Part shown: one piece after another, positions 1 through 13,545 of the stretch
Layout of the letters: the number at the start of each line of letters is the position of its first letter
Numbering within the stretch: position 1 is the first letter of the stretch
Source: Aphrocallistes beatrix
Lineage: Eukaryota; Porifera; Hexactinellida; Sceptrulophora; Aphrocallistidae
Direction of reading: 5' to 3'
Length of the DNA: 64,000 bases
Assembly: GCA_963281255.1 (NCBI GenBank)
Contig: OY725488.1
Span: 930,001-994,000 of the forward strand
Translations under genes and position numbers: made by a program
Notes under the pieces: model-generated
What the model saw: only the letters and a program-made list of their open reading frames with translations
The model's database searches: none
Told to the model about the DNA's origin: nothing

Positions 1-116
1 CCTTTCTCAGCCAGTCTCCCTGAGAGGACATCTCCGATACCAGCCAGCTCCCTCACGTCCTTGTCGCCCATAGGTTCACTGACGAAGTTGCGATGTTTTT
101 GCGAAGTAGAACTCAT
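1..116 (-). CDS. BANF1: Barrier-to-autointegration factor (BAF), 5' part only
   Basis: The first 38 codons of a BAF protein; the gene runs off the left edge. BAF is a small (about 89 aa) chromatin protein that dimerises, binds double-stranded DNA without sequence preference and bridges it to LEM-domain proteins of the nuclear envelope. The visible part starts [11 protein letters not shown] and continues with EPMGDKD and the helix-hairpin-helix stretch [16 protein letters not shown], the same order and spacing as in known BAFs (TSQKHRDF, EPMGEK, LAGIGEVLG). The ATG is at 116-114; in animal BAFs the start is at the same distance from SQKHR. Identification is firm although only about 40% of the protein is present. 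Confidence 0.93.
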   Translation of the reverse strand, partial: MSSTSQKHRNFVSEPMGDKDVRELAGIGDVLSGRLAEK

Positions 117-865
117 TCTGACTTTCAGCAGTGGATATCTATATTTTGAAAGTGACTTGTTATCATATACTTGTCATTTGAAGGTAAATATTTAAAATAA
201 GGAAGTTATTAAACAAATCCCGTTGTGACATTATAATATGCCCATATTTCACTTCAAAAATCAAAATATCGTTTTCAACGTGTATAAGTACGTACCCCAG
301 TAATACCTGTATACAAATTTTCAAAGTTAGATATGACCCGACATACCTATATGGTGATAGCAAATCAGAGAAACTAAATGTACTTATCTGTGCTCTTTCA
401 ACTAACAAAATTGAGTTCGCTCGCTTGTCGTCAGTTGCACTACGGGTTTAAAATCTTTCAAAACACGCTTAACAGGACCGACAGAAACGGTAAATTGAGC
501 CTGATCACTTTACAAATGTCATTTCCTTCCCCTGGCCCTGTTTTGGTATATCAGCACCTAAGCTATATGGACTAAGCGCAGCAGGTGGGCAAATAAAAGG
601 GGATGAATCCCCTTGCCCTCCCTCACCTGAAATCCAATTAGGATAATCACTTAAATTATATTCATATACATGCATGTTCATTCAAGGTATATATCAACAC
701 TATTAAATATTAATTGCCACACATTTAAATCTAAGATAAATACACGCCTTATAGATAAAAACAAATTCTCTAAATTCAATGGAAACTCCTTGTATTGAAC
801 ATAAACTAATACAAAAAGAAATAAAAACACGAGTAGATTACACGTATGTGAGAGAGCTCTAGCTT
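117..865. other. Gap between BANF1 and the caspase gene
   Basis: Short open frames on both strands here have no recognisable domain and AT-rich composition. The stretch must hold the BANF1 promoter and the 3' end of the caspase gene. I see no RNA gene or repeat. Confidence 0.5.
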
Positions 866-2545
866 CTAGGGGGGAGGCCGGAAACACTGCAACATGAATT
901 TACTCTTAATAGAGCACACTACCACAACTTGGCCATTAGGAGCTATACCAATTCCATTCGGATGTGCAAAGTTCCCGCGCCTATCCCCATGCTCGCCTAT
1001 CTTGCACAACAGTTGCCCATTCTCGTCGAATGCTTTCAGTTCGTTGGTTGTCAAATCTGCAGCGTAGAGGAATCTTCTATTTCTGTCTATCGCAAAGAAG
1101 AGAGATTCATTGAGAACATCCTTGGAGACAAGATCTCTTAGGTGTGTCCCTTTCACATCGAATATTTGGATGGTATGGTCACTGTTATTTACGAGTACGT
1201 ACATCTCTTGCCCTAACACCTTGATGTCCATTAGACGGTCCTTGGCCGGATTTAAGGAGGGGGCCAGTTTGATCCTGTCCTTGACGTTTAGATCCTGGTC
1301 TAGGAGTATCACATTACAACTCTGACGCTCGCAAGCATAGACATTACCTTCTTTATCAATATCCAAGCCAGTAAGTGGAACTTTGTGAATTTCATGATTC
1401 AGTAAAATTCCTTCCATCGAAAACTTGGTTATTGCTAGTGAGGAGGACACGAAGAGGAAATCCTTAAAAACACAGACTCCCCACGCATACTTCAGTCCGA
1501 TGTTTTCGATGACGAGTTGTTTGTATACTTTCGGTTCGATATCCTGGTACATCGGTTCTCCATCCTTCGAATAGAACCAAATGCATTGAGCAGTTGAATC
1601 AGTGATGTAAATTTTCCCGGAAGGTGCAATGGTCAGTCCTTGTGGGTTGCTCATCTGATTGGGACCCTGTGTACCCTTCGTGGCACTGGCCCATACCAGT
1701 CCCATTATGTGTTTAGGCGATGCTACTGGTTGTACCTTCGGAATGACTGCATTGATGGGCGTCAATTTGAAAATGGACGTACAGGACGATTCCCAATTAC
1801 AAGATTGCATTGCGCCTGTTACTTTTCTTGCACAGGTGTCAATCAATTTACGATTTACGATGGGAATTAGCATGTCAAGAGGGAGCTGTGATCCATAAAG
1901 TTTATATGAATCCAAAAATTCGTCTATGAACAGTGATCCAACTCTGTCAGAACGAAGAGAGACGGTTCCTTGTTGGCAGGAGTGGATGGTGAAAAAGTCT
2001 GATCGAGTAGTGACCATTTTTGCTGGAATAGAAGCTCCCGGACCGTCAGCTTTGATCAAATCTTCTCTCTCGTAGCCTCTACAGCCGTTTAAGAGAAGTA
2101 ATTTGGGCTTGCCAGCGAGAGATGGACAATTTGCTCCATTAAGCAAACTCCGAATTTCGGCAGAAGATATGCAATCATCTTTTCCATCATAGGGACCTTT
2201 AGCGCTCAAATTCCATTTAATTCTATTTTCAACATTAATCCCTAATAATCCCGCTTCGCACCCATGCGAACTGATGCCAATTGCGATCATTGAATCAGTT
2301 TTCAAACGTTCTTCTTGTGTGACCTCTTTCAGCACTTTCACAATATCGTCCCTTGTTAGCTCTTGGTGCTGCCTCACTTCCAATCCCATCAGAGTGAAGA
2401 GTTCGTCTAATTTCTCAATTTCAAACCCAGCCCCATTTCGGTAGAAATCTTCGTGGTGATTCTTAAAAATATTCACAATTATGATCCCAACGCCACGTTT
2501 GATGGGGTCTATCGGGTATTGGCATTTCTCGATAAATTCATTCAT
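866..2545 (-). CDS. Caspase-NHL propeller fusion protein
   Basis: A single uninterrupted frame of 559 codons from the ATG at 2545; the frame stays open upstream to 2602 without an ATG, so an upstream exon is possible. Residues about 17-261 are a caspase-type cysteine peptidase: the N-terminal strand RGVGIIIVN, an Arg in RNGAG (R36), the catalytic His in SSHG (H94), the catalytic Cys in NGCRG (C155; usual form QACRG) and, in the small-subunit part, SLR (R198) where caspases have the S-x-R substrate-binding Arg. Residues about 276-556 form NHL-type propeller blades, e.g. NPQGLTIAPSGKIYITD and HPNGIGIAPNGQVVVV. There is no CARD, DED or other prodomain in this exon. Caspases normally end just after the small subunit, so a C-terminal propeller is unusual. 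Peptidase activity and propeller binding are inferred from family; the catalytic residues are seen directly. Confidence 0.85.
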   Translation of the reverse strand: MNEFIEKCQYPIDPIKRGVGIIIVNIFKNHHEDFYRNGAGFEIEKLDELFTLMGLEVRQHQELTRDDIVKVLKEVTQEERLKTDSMIAIGISSHGCEAGLLGINVENRIKWNLSAKGPYDGKDDCISSAEIRSLLNGANCPSLAGKPKLLLLNGCRGYEREDLIKADGPGASIPAKMVTTRSDFFTIHSCQQGTVSLRSDRVGSLFIDEFLDSYKLYGSQLPLDMLIPIVNRKLIDTCARKVTGAMQSCNWESSCTSIFKLTPINAVIPKVQPVASPKHIMGLVWASATKGTQGPNQMSNPQGLTIAPSGKIYITDSTAQCIWFYSKDGEPMYQDIEPKVYKQLVIENIGLKYAWGVCVFKDFLFVSSSLAITKFSMEGILLNHEIHKVPLTGLDIDKEGNVYACERQSCNVILLDQDLNVKDRIKLAPSLNPAKDRLMDIKVLGQEMYVLVNNSDHTIQIFDVKGTHLRDLVSKDVLNESLFFAIDRNRRFLYAADLTTNELKAFDENGQLLCKIGEHGDRRGNFAHPNGIGIAPNGQVVVVCSIKSKFMLQCFRPPP

Positions 2546-2602
2546 TTCGATCCGTTCAATTCGACTTGGGGGGTTAAATCGACTAGCAGTACTGTTGTTC
2601 AA

Positions 2603-3412
2603 GTCAGGTATATTACTAATTAATATTCAATCTAATTGATATTAAAAGTAGTTTCAGTTTCAGTATGAATTAGGGTAAAATTCCGCCAATGGGAAAAACT
2701 TGGTCAAAAAAGTTTAAAATTCGTAGTTTACTAATTTTAAAAAAGCCCCAAAAAAGCCCCAGGGCTTCGGGGGTTTTGTCAGTGTACTAAATATTTTAAC
2801 TTTTTTTGTCCAAAATAGAGTTTTTGTTGCAACTGTTGTATCATGTATATGTATGGTGGTAAAATTTCCGTTTTTGCATTTGCATATATAATATTATTAT
2901 TATTGTCTCATGTGTGTCGAAGTATATTTCTTTCTATTAATTGATAATTTCGATTTTAATGCATTACTCAATAAACTAAACTAGAGTTCCATCTAACTAA
3001 TGGCCCCTCAGTGGATTTCTCCCCTCTAAAAATATCTTAGTTACTCCCCCCTCCCCATAAAAACTTCACGCTGTTCGAATATTAAAAAATGTATTAGAAA
3101 AATTAAAACTTTAGGACCACATACTAATTGTAACTTTTACTTGTGTTCGCCTTCAACCTCACCCACCTGGCAAACCGATTATTGCGGACTTGATGCACCT
3201 ACACATTAAATAACTATCACATGGTCCACCATCAATTAGGAATGAAACGACTGCAAACTCAATTAAATCATCACTAGGGCTTACAATCCTGCGATTGTAA
3301 TATATCCCTAATCATCACATACTAAAGTTGAAAAAACATACATTACAGAGACCACTACCAAATCTGCTAATAAAATATCGAGTTTTCTAAAATTTAATAA
3401 TCGAGTTATGAT
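2603..3412. other. Gap upstream of the caspase-NHL gene
   Basis: AT-rich, no recognisable coding exon. I looked on the minus strand for a prodomain exon that could join the caspase frame and found none. It also holds the 3' flank of the STK31-like gene. Confidence 0.45.
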
Positions 3413-6400
3413 CTAGTTCGACATACTGCTCATCAGTAAAGCCTGAACTTCTTCGTTGTCTCCCTCAACGCTACTATTTTTACCTTCAATGTTATCTCTT
3501 CCTACATCCGCTAAATCAGGAATTTCCTCTTCACTGTCTCCAACCTTATTATTGCTAGTATCTTCATCCTCAACACCTTTCTCTCCATCTTGATCATCAT
3601 TTTTATCTTCAGCTTTGGATTTTTCCTCAGCGTCAGATTTAACACAAATTTGCTCAAGAGATTTAGTAGATTGGGCTAGTTCGTCAAAGTAAGCCTGATT
3701 CGCAAGGAACGGAGCAGTTGTAGTCTTGCTAATTGTGAGGAGAAGAAAACTGATTGTGCAATCGTCCAAGCCGGAATCTCTGATCAGAGTCTCGATATTA
3801 GCGGGCTGTAGGTTGAGGACATCTTGCTCGTAGCTGGTGAGCAGCGAGAGTGCGAGAGTGCAGAAGTTGAACAGATCGAATTGGTGCATCAGTTGGGATT
3901 GTTGACCTGAAGCTTCAGACAGAAGATCGAGACTCGTGATAAGCACGCTGAGCTGATCAGTAGAAATGAAAATATCTTTTCCAGTTAAACTCTTGCAGTT
4001 TAGACCTGACTCATGTATTGCGCTGAGTCCGTGCAATATCTGAGAAAACAACCATTTTATCGAAACTTCACTGGATTGATTCGCTTGAAAAAAATCTATA
4101 ATATTGACACCCTCAATCGAAGGGTGCTTCAAGAATGCTTTCAGACCAGATTTGTTGAAGAAGAATGCATCACACTTCAAAACTGCTTTATGTTGAATAT
4201 TGTACAACTTCGTGACATTATTCGCAAGCACGGATTGTTGTTCGACAGAGGATAGTTTGATTTCTCTGAGGAGACATTTATCACTATTGAAAATGGTCTG
4301 ATAGGTAGGTTCTTGGAAAATGTTTACTTCCTCCAACTCGCCGAAATAATCTTGTTCCCATCCGGAATTGAAGATTGGGCCGAACTTGATCTGTCGCAAC
4401 AAGCCAAGGTCTGGGTAGAGGATGGAGAGTTCTGAGAAGTGTAAGCTCGCTTGTTCTGCTAAATGCCACAACTCTTCGTGCTCCCTTAAAAGAAGTTGAT
4501 GAAAATTCTCAAGTACAGATCTGATGTTATTCTCAATCATAAATATGCTCTCTTGTTGGGACTCTTCAAAAGCCTCCTGGAAATCAACACGTAGATGCCT
4601 GAGGCCAGCTCTCACTTTCTTGATTTCCTTTCTAAGCGCGAGTAGCTTGGTGAGGGAAGGCGTGTTGCTCTGCCATGTCTGAAGCCGATCCAGATCCAAC
4701 AAGAGCTGGGGGAGGATGGATGCCTGGATGGACTGGACTTCATCTAGCTCTCTGTTCAACTCGTACGTCATCGCTTGCATCAGACTCGAGCTGGCGGTCT
4801 TTCTCCTCTCTGCGTGCACATCCTCCATCGACTTCAGAGCCGATATGTCGGAGTCAGCCGTCTGGATGATCTTATGAACCAGCAGAGCGAAGTCTTCCTC
4901 ATCTCCATCGACATCCTCACTCGGATCCATACTAACCAGTTTTTGGTAGAATTTCAGGGAGCCAGCAAGCCTGGCAGTAAGTTCCTCCAGTCCCTCTTCC
5001 TCATCTTGTCCTAGCTTCAACTCTCTCCAGTCGAAAGACTGGACCGACTCGTACGTCTCTAGGCACACGGTCAGGTCGATGGGCTTAGGCTCTACGTGGG
5101 TGTATCCGGGGACCTGAGTCAGGCGCTCACGCCTGGCGTTCAGCTCCTCACAGCTCTCTTCAAGCGGGAAATTTTCAAAGGTTTCGATTAGGCTGGAAAT
5201 GGCAGTTATTAGTTTAGACCGGCACTCATCTCTCTGCACTATCAGCTGACCAAGCGGCTCTTCTATCGTAGAATTGTTCCGTATCAGGTCGGTGAGGTCA
5301 GCCAGCTGGTCCTGGAGCGAGTGTACCTCCACCACTTCTGACATCTGGCTGAGAGACATTCTGCCTCTGTTAGACAGCACTTCCTGTGCGATTTCCCTCA
5401 GAGACGACACCTCCTCTATAGAATACATCTCCCTTTTAATCTTCAAGAATTCTCGTACTTTCCCAGTCATTGTGTGCAATAGCTTTTGGAAACTTTCAGG
5501 ACTATTCAGAAACTTATTTTCATCTCTCAATTCCAAATTCACAGCTTCAAGAGTGATGACACGCCCACTCGTGGCCTTCATTCTATCGTCCACGTCCTCT
5601 AACTCCTGTCTGTAGCGGTTGAGAAGCTCGGGTCCATGCAGGGGGTCGTATTTTGGATGGGGGTACCTTTGGTCCAACTTTGAGATGGTTGAGATGGCCT
5701 GAAGAGGAGACTCAGGACTGATGCCTTTCTGGTAGGCCTGGAATGCTGAGGTTTGTTGTGGATGTTGGGGTTGGGGTTGGGGCTGGTGTTGGTACTGAGG
5801 GGGGAGGGGCTGTTGAATGGGCACATTCTGTTGAGGATCTTGAGCAACAGAAGCAGTGGGGAAGGTGAACACATTACCGAATTGCGGAGTTAGTTGAGTG
5901 TTTGAAGCTAAGCGGTTGGGTTGCTGCTGCTGCTGCATTGGACTGGATGTATTGATGGATGTGTGCAAGGTAGGCGTATTCATATTGTACTGTGTCTGCT
6001 CTTGCTGAGTTTGATACGATTGACTTCCTTGATTGCTATACGAAGTGTATGCAAAATGAGAGGCGGAACTGTCTGATACCTCCGAGGTTGCTTTGGATAA
6101 GATCTTGTAAGACTGCAAACTCGTCCTTGGTCTATCCTCGCTGCATTCCACTCCCCCAACCGAAGAGATCTTGACGATACTGCAGATAGGATCAGTTGGA
6201 TGGGCCTCTATATGAATTATATGGATGTATTTGTCGAAAATGCTCTTTATGTTGAAAGATGCGGCTTGTGAGTCTAAAATAGCGAACTTAGAACATATCG
6301 GAGGAAAGCAGAGTTGTTTGGGGAGGAGAATCAGTTGGTTCATTTGCTCAGTAGATGAATTCCCATAGTCAATGAATAGCACTAGAGCATTACCCTCTCC

Positions 6401-7039
6401 CCTCTGCTGGACCTCGACTCGATACCACTTCCCATCGGCAAATTTCGCGGCGTAGTAGATAGGATTGTGTCTTGGTGTATCTCCTTTGTCTTCGTATATC
6501 TTCTTCTCACCATTCAACACGGATTGACAATAGCTATTCACCTGTTCTGCTATCTCTTGCGCCTGTTTATCTTGCTCTTGGAGAACAGGCTGTCCCCAGA
6601 AAACCCGCATATCTTCTAAGTGAGTCACCAAAACACAGGTCATTTTGGAGTTCCCGTCAGGAGAGTGAGCTTTTGTACTACTATTAGGGAAAGAGGTAGA
6701 ACTAGTTGACATTGGTTCCGAAGATAGCAGAGTTCCTTTGGTGAACTTTGAAGAAGAAGGCTTAAAATAATCATGGTAGTTATAGACACATTTTAAAAAC
6801 CGTTGATAACCTTTTAATTTGTAGTTATCCAGGTGCGTATAAGCAGTTTTCGCTTGCTCTAAGGTTTTATAGGTTATGAAAACCATCTTTACTTTGATTT
6901 CCGGCTTTGAATGGAATTTAGATTGGGTCAAGGTGCCAAATTCGGAAAACAGATCTAATATATCCTTGTCTGGTATTTCTTTAGGGATATTTTTCACAAC
7001 GAGATCTTTGGTAGGATCAGTATTTTCATCGAGTGACAT
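3413..7039 (-). CDS. STK31/TDRD8-like RRM-Tudor-pseudokinase
   Basis: A 1208-codon intronless frame from the ATG at 7039; an in-frame ATG at 7105 adds 22 non-conserved residues. Order of domains: RRM-like fold (about 12-88, LVVKNIPKEIPD, MVFITYKTLEQAKTAY); extended Tudor domain (about 135-288, core YYAAKFADGKWYRVEV then LVLFIDYGNS); a Gln/Pro-rich linker; a long coiled-coil-prone Glu-rich region; a kinase-like domain (about 900-1130); an acidic tail. The kinase-like part lacks a usable HRD catalytic loop (HESGLNCKSL instead) and a DFG motif (LDLL instead), so it is a predicted pseudokinase. Tudor plus C-terminal kinase-like domain is the layout of STK31 (TDRD8), a germ-cell protein linked to PIWI complexes through Tudor binding of methylated arginine. 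The N-terminal RRM is not part of the STK31 layout I know; TDRD10 combines RRM and Tudor. Germline expression is inferred. Confidence 0.75.
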   Translation of the reverse strand: MSLDENTDPTKDLVVKNIPKEIPDKDILDLFSEFGTLTQSKFHSKPEIKVKMVFITYKTLEQAKTAYTHLDNYKLKGYQRFLKCVYNYHDYFKPSSSKFTKGTLLSSEPMSTSSTSFPNSSTKAHSPDGNSKMTCVLVTHLEDMRVFWGQPVLQEQDKQAQEIAEQVNSYCQSVLNGEKKIYEDKGDTPRHNPIYYAAKFADGKWYRVEVQQRGEGNALVLFIDYGNSSTEQMNQLILLPKQLCFPPICSKFAILDSQAASFNIKSIFDKYIHIIHIEAHPTDPICSIVKISSVGGVECSEDRPRTSLQSYKILSKATSEVSDSSASHFAYTSYSNQGSQSYQTQQEQTQYNMNTPTLHTSINTSSPMQQQQQPNRLASNTQLTPQFGNVFTFPTASVAQDPQQNVPIQQPLPPQYQHQPQPQPQHPQQTSAFQAYQKGISPESPLQAISTISKLDQRYPHPKYDPLHGPELLNRYRQELEDVDDRMKATSGRVITLEAVNLELRDENKFLNSPESFQKLLHTMTGKVREFLKIKREMYSIEEVSSLREIAQEVLSNRGRMSLSQMSEVVEVHSLQDQLADLTDLIRNNSTIEEPLGQLIVQRDECRSKLITAISSLIETFENFPLEESCEELNARRERLTQVPGYTHVEPKPIDLTVCLETYESVQSFDWRELKLGQDEEEGLEELTARLAGSLKFYQKLVSMDPSEDVDGDEEDFALLVHKIIQTADSDISALKSMEDVHAERRKTASSSLMQAMTYELNRELDEVQSIQASILPQLLLDLDRLQTWQSNTPSLTKLLALRKEIKKVRAGLRHLRVDFQEAFEESQQESIFMIENNIRSVLENFHQLLLREHEELWHLAEQASLHFSELSILYPDLGLLRQIKFGPIFNSGWEQDYFGELEEVNIFQEPTYQTIFNSDKCLLREIKLSSVEQQSVLANNVTKLYNIQHKAVLKCDAFFFNKSGLKAFLKHPSIEGVNIIDFFQANQSSEVSIKWLFSQILHGLSAIHESGLNCKSLTGKDIFISTDQLSVLITSLDLLSEASGQQSQLMHQFDLFNFCTLALSLLTSYEQDVLNLQPANIETLIRDSGLDDCTISFLLLTISKTTTAPFLANQAYFDELAQSTKSLEQICVKSDAEEKSKAEDKNDDQDGEKGVEDEDTSNNKVGDSEEEIPDLADVGRDNIEGKNSSVEGDNEEVQALLMSSMSN

Positions 7040-8064
7040 CTCAATGTTTGATAGGCTACTAGGGCAAGCTAAGATAAAACAATTAATTATTTGAACCTGT
7101 CCCAAGCGCTAATCGTCAAGGGTTTCGGAAGTTTCGTCCCTGGAAATTTCGTCCCGGAAATTTCGTTCCCGAACTTTTGTCTCATTAGAGCCTAAAATAA
7201 ACAGGCACTAATATGTAAGGAACGGAAAGTGAGGCTTTTGGAGTGGAGTATGTTTGAAATAATGGTGAAAATGAGGCATTTTGATTGAGAAATCAGTAAG
7301 TGCGAAAGGGACATTTCAGGGGACGAAATTTCCAGGGACGAAACTTCCGGGATTCAATTGTCAAAACTGTAGCCTTCCTCACTAACGTAATCTACAAGTT
7401 CACATGTTAATTAACTACATGCTTGATCTAATCTAGTTTTTCAAGCTAGACACACATCTTAGAATCAACAATTTTGGAAAATCATATTTCTAATTTTCTA
7501 TGTATATGTACGTCAAGCCCAAAGTCTTGAATAACTTGAGCTCAATTAATAATCAATAAAATTTTAGGGTAAATTATGAAGGGCTAAATTTCAAATTTGT
7601 TGCTTTCCACTAACAACACAAAAGCCCCCAGGGAGGGCGACCGCGTTTTGTGCCCAAAAATGGAATTAGCGTCTCAAACCCTTCAAATAATCGTAAATCT
7701 CATTATCAATAGAAAATCTTCCAAGACAATGCAACAACTGCAACTGATCTGGCTATATAAACGCCACTGATAGAAATTCAACATAGTTCCAAGTGGATTC
7801 TTAAAATGTATTAAGCGGAGTCGCAAGATCCAATAATTGCGGAAATGCATCAAACATTGGTGAATAATCCCAAACAAAACAAGTTTGTTCCCAACATATA
7901 TCGTCAATTAAGAATAACTAAGTAACAGAACAGGCAATAATGATGAAGTTTATCTAGCAGTTAATCTGGAATCAGAAGTTCCTTGTTCCATACCAGAATA
8001 CAAAATATAGTTGCTATCAGGACAAGTAGATTGGAGAGCTAGTAGATCGGTCTAGTCTAGTTGG
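7040..8064. other. Gap between STK31-like and DDX39 genes
   Basis: Apart from the inverted-repeat element at 7126-7349 there is AT-rich sequence with no supported gene. Short frames near 7683-7907 show no domain. Confidence 0.5.
7126..7349. mobile_element. MITE-like element with perfect 30-bp inverted ends
   Basis: The 30 bases at 7126-7155 (starting CGGAAGTTTCGTCCC) are the exact reverse complement of 7320-7349. The similarity continues imperfectly inward (GGAAATTTCG). No coding capacity, about 224 bp. I could not assign a superfamily or a convincing target-site duplication. Confidence 0.65.
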
Positions 8065-11968
<3,904 letters not shown>

Positions 11969-12403
11969 CAGTCAAGGTGCAAAGCAGCAGATAAGAGAAG
12001 CTAGTGAGGAGAAGGAAAGGATTGCTGTCAAATAACTAATTGAAATAGAGTGGAGAGGTAGAAATTAGATGGAATAAATGAGTGAATGAAACATTTATGG
12101 TTGAATATATAAGAATAAATGAAGGCCTACAATACATAGCTATTCGAGATGTAATTAGATATATAACAATATCATAGCATTATATAAGACTGGCCATTAA
12201 TGATTTTATAATTAACATAACGCCTATTGTGTGCAGCGAGACATTGAAGATTTGTACATGTATGGAAATCAGGACAACCTCCATATTAAAAAGGAGGAAT
12301 TCATTGTAGTATAAAGTTGAGTTTACAAAAAATATGAATGACACAACAGCAAAATTTTCATCAATTGATCAATCGGACACTTAGAGTGAATAGGATCCAT
12401 ATG

Positions 12404-12556
12404 CAGGTGACTCCGCTTAATCGGGACAGTTTGGTCCTGGCTACCTTGTTCCGATTAAGCAGAGTTTCCAATTAACCAATGAAATTTGGTATTAGCTTCT
12501 ATGTATGGGAACCATTCTGTTCCTGGAGACTTGTCCCAATTAAGCGGAGTTGACTG
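12404..12556. mobile_element. Tigger/pogo-like MITE, copy A
   Basis: Ends CAGGTGACTCCGCTTAATCG and, inverted, CAGTCAACTCCGCTTAATTG, about 24 bp of inverted repeat. Its middle part (around TTAGCTTCTATG) matches the copy at 12813-13000 in inverse orientation, showing one family. No clear TA duplication remains. Confidence 0.65.
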
Positions 12557-12812
12557 TACTCCGATTGAAATAATAGGCAGGGCTGCATTATTTTTGAACC
12601 CATGTCTAAATATCTTCACTCTGCTGGAATGTTCATTTAATTAATATTAGGATGAGTAGGTTCTAGGACAGACAGACTTCCATACGGTTAGGCAATACTT
12701 TCTCAATTTCATATACCTTTGGGCGAGCGAGATGCATCGCTTAGATGAAAGTTCGAGTAACAAATATGTTTATCAGCATAACCCGATTATTAATTATTCA
12801 AATAACGAACTA

Positions 12813-13000
12813 CAGTCGACTCCGTTTAATAGGCTACTGTTTAATCGGGGTCAACCGCTTAATCGGGCCACTTTTGGCAGGACCGGAATAGCTCTCACAC
12901 ATAGAAGCTAATACAAAATATTTTCGGTTAATAGGGTGCTCCGCTTAATCGGGGCAAAATGTCCTCGAACCATTGTGACCCAATTAAGCGGAGTCGACTG
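12813..13000. mobile_element. Tigger/pogo-like MITE, copy B
   Basis: 188 bp with termini CAGTCGACTCCG and CGGAGTCGACTG, flanked by TA on both sides (12811-12812 and 13001-13002), the target duplication of Tc1/mariner and pogo elements. Same family as 12404-12556. Non-coding. Confidence 0.7.
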
Positions 13001-13545
13001 TATATTTAATTAAGGGACTATAACACACAGTGTAGGAAAGTTTCTCTAGAAATACTGGTACATTTGAAAAATAACAAAAGAATAATGGGACCGGGGAATA
13101 GCATTTAATAGGAGTATATTAGGGGAGAAAATATGGAACCAATAAGACCGTCAATACAATTGAATCTATCAGCATAGTAGTTCTTTGAAAAACAATGAAT
13201 AGTAAACATGTAATTTAAGAATTGTTAGAATAAACAGATATTTTAAAAAAGAGTACGCATAAGGACAGGAGATAAATACTCAAATCTAATTGAAATGTAG
13301 CAAGATAAATACTAGAAATTATGAAGGAGAAATCTAAAGACTCAAGCTAATAAAATACAATTGCATGTGAGAATGAAATTCACAATGTAAAACTATACAA
13401 CATCGAAATAACTAGTATAATCACACCTAGCACCTAGCTAACATGGCATTGAAACTGATAAAAAGTAATCTTATCACCACTTGAAATCAGGCCACATATA
13501 TGATGGAGATGATTCAATTAGAAAACTCTACGAACTATTCTGTCC

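Larger units (their letters stand above)
11969..13545. other. Gap between DDX39 and PPP5, with two related MITEs
   Basis: Holds the DDX39 5' flank, the two Tigger-like elements listed separately (12404-12556 and 12813-13000) and the 3' flank of PPP5. No coding exon seen. Confidence 0.5.
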
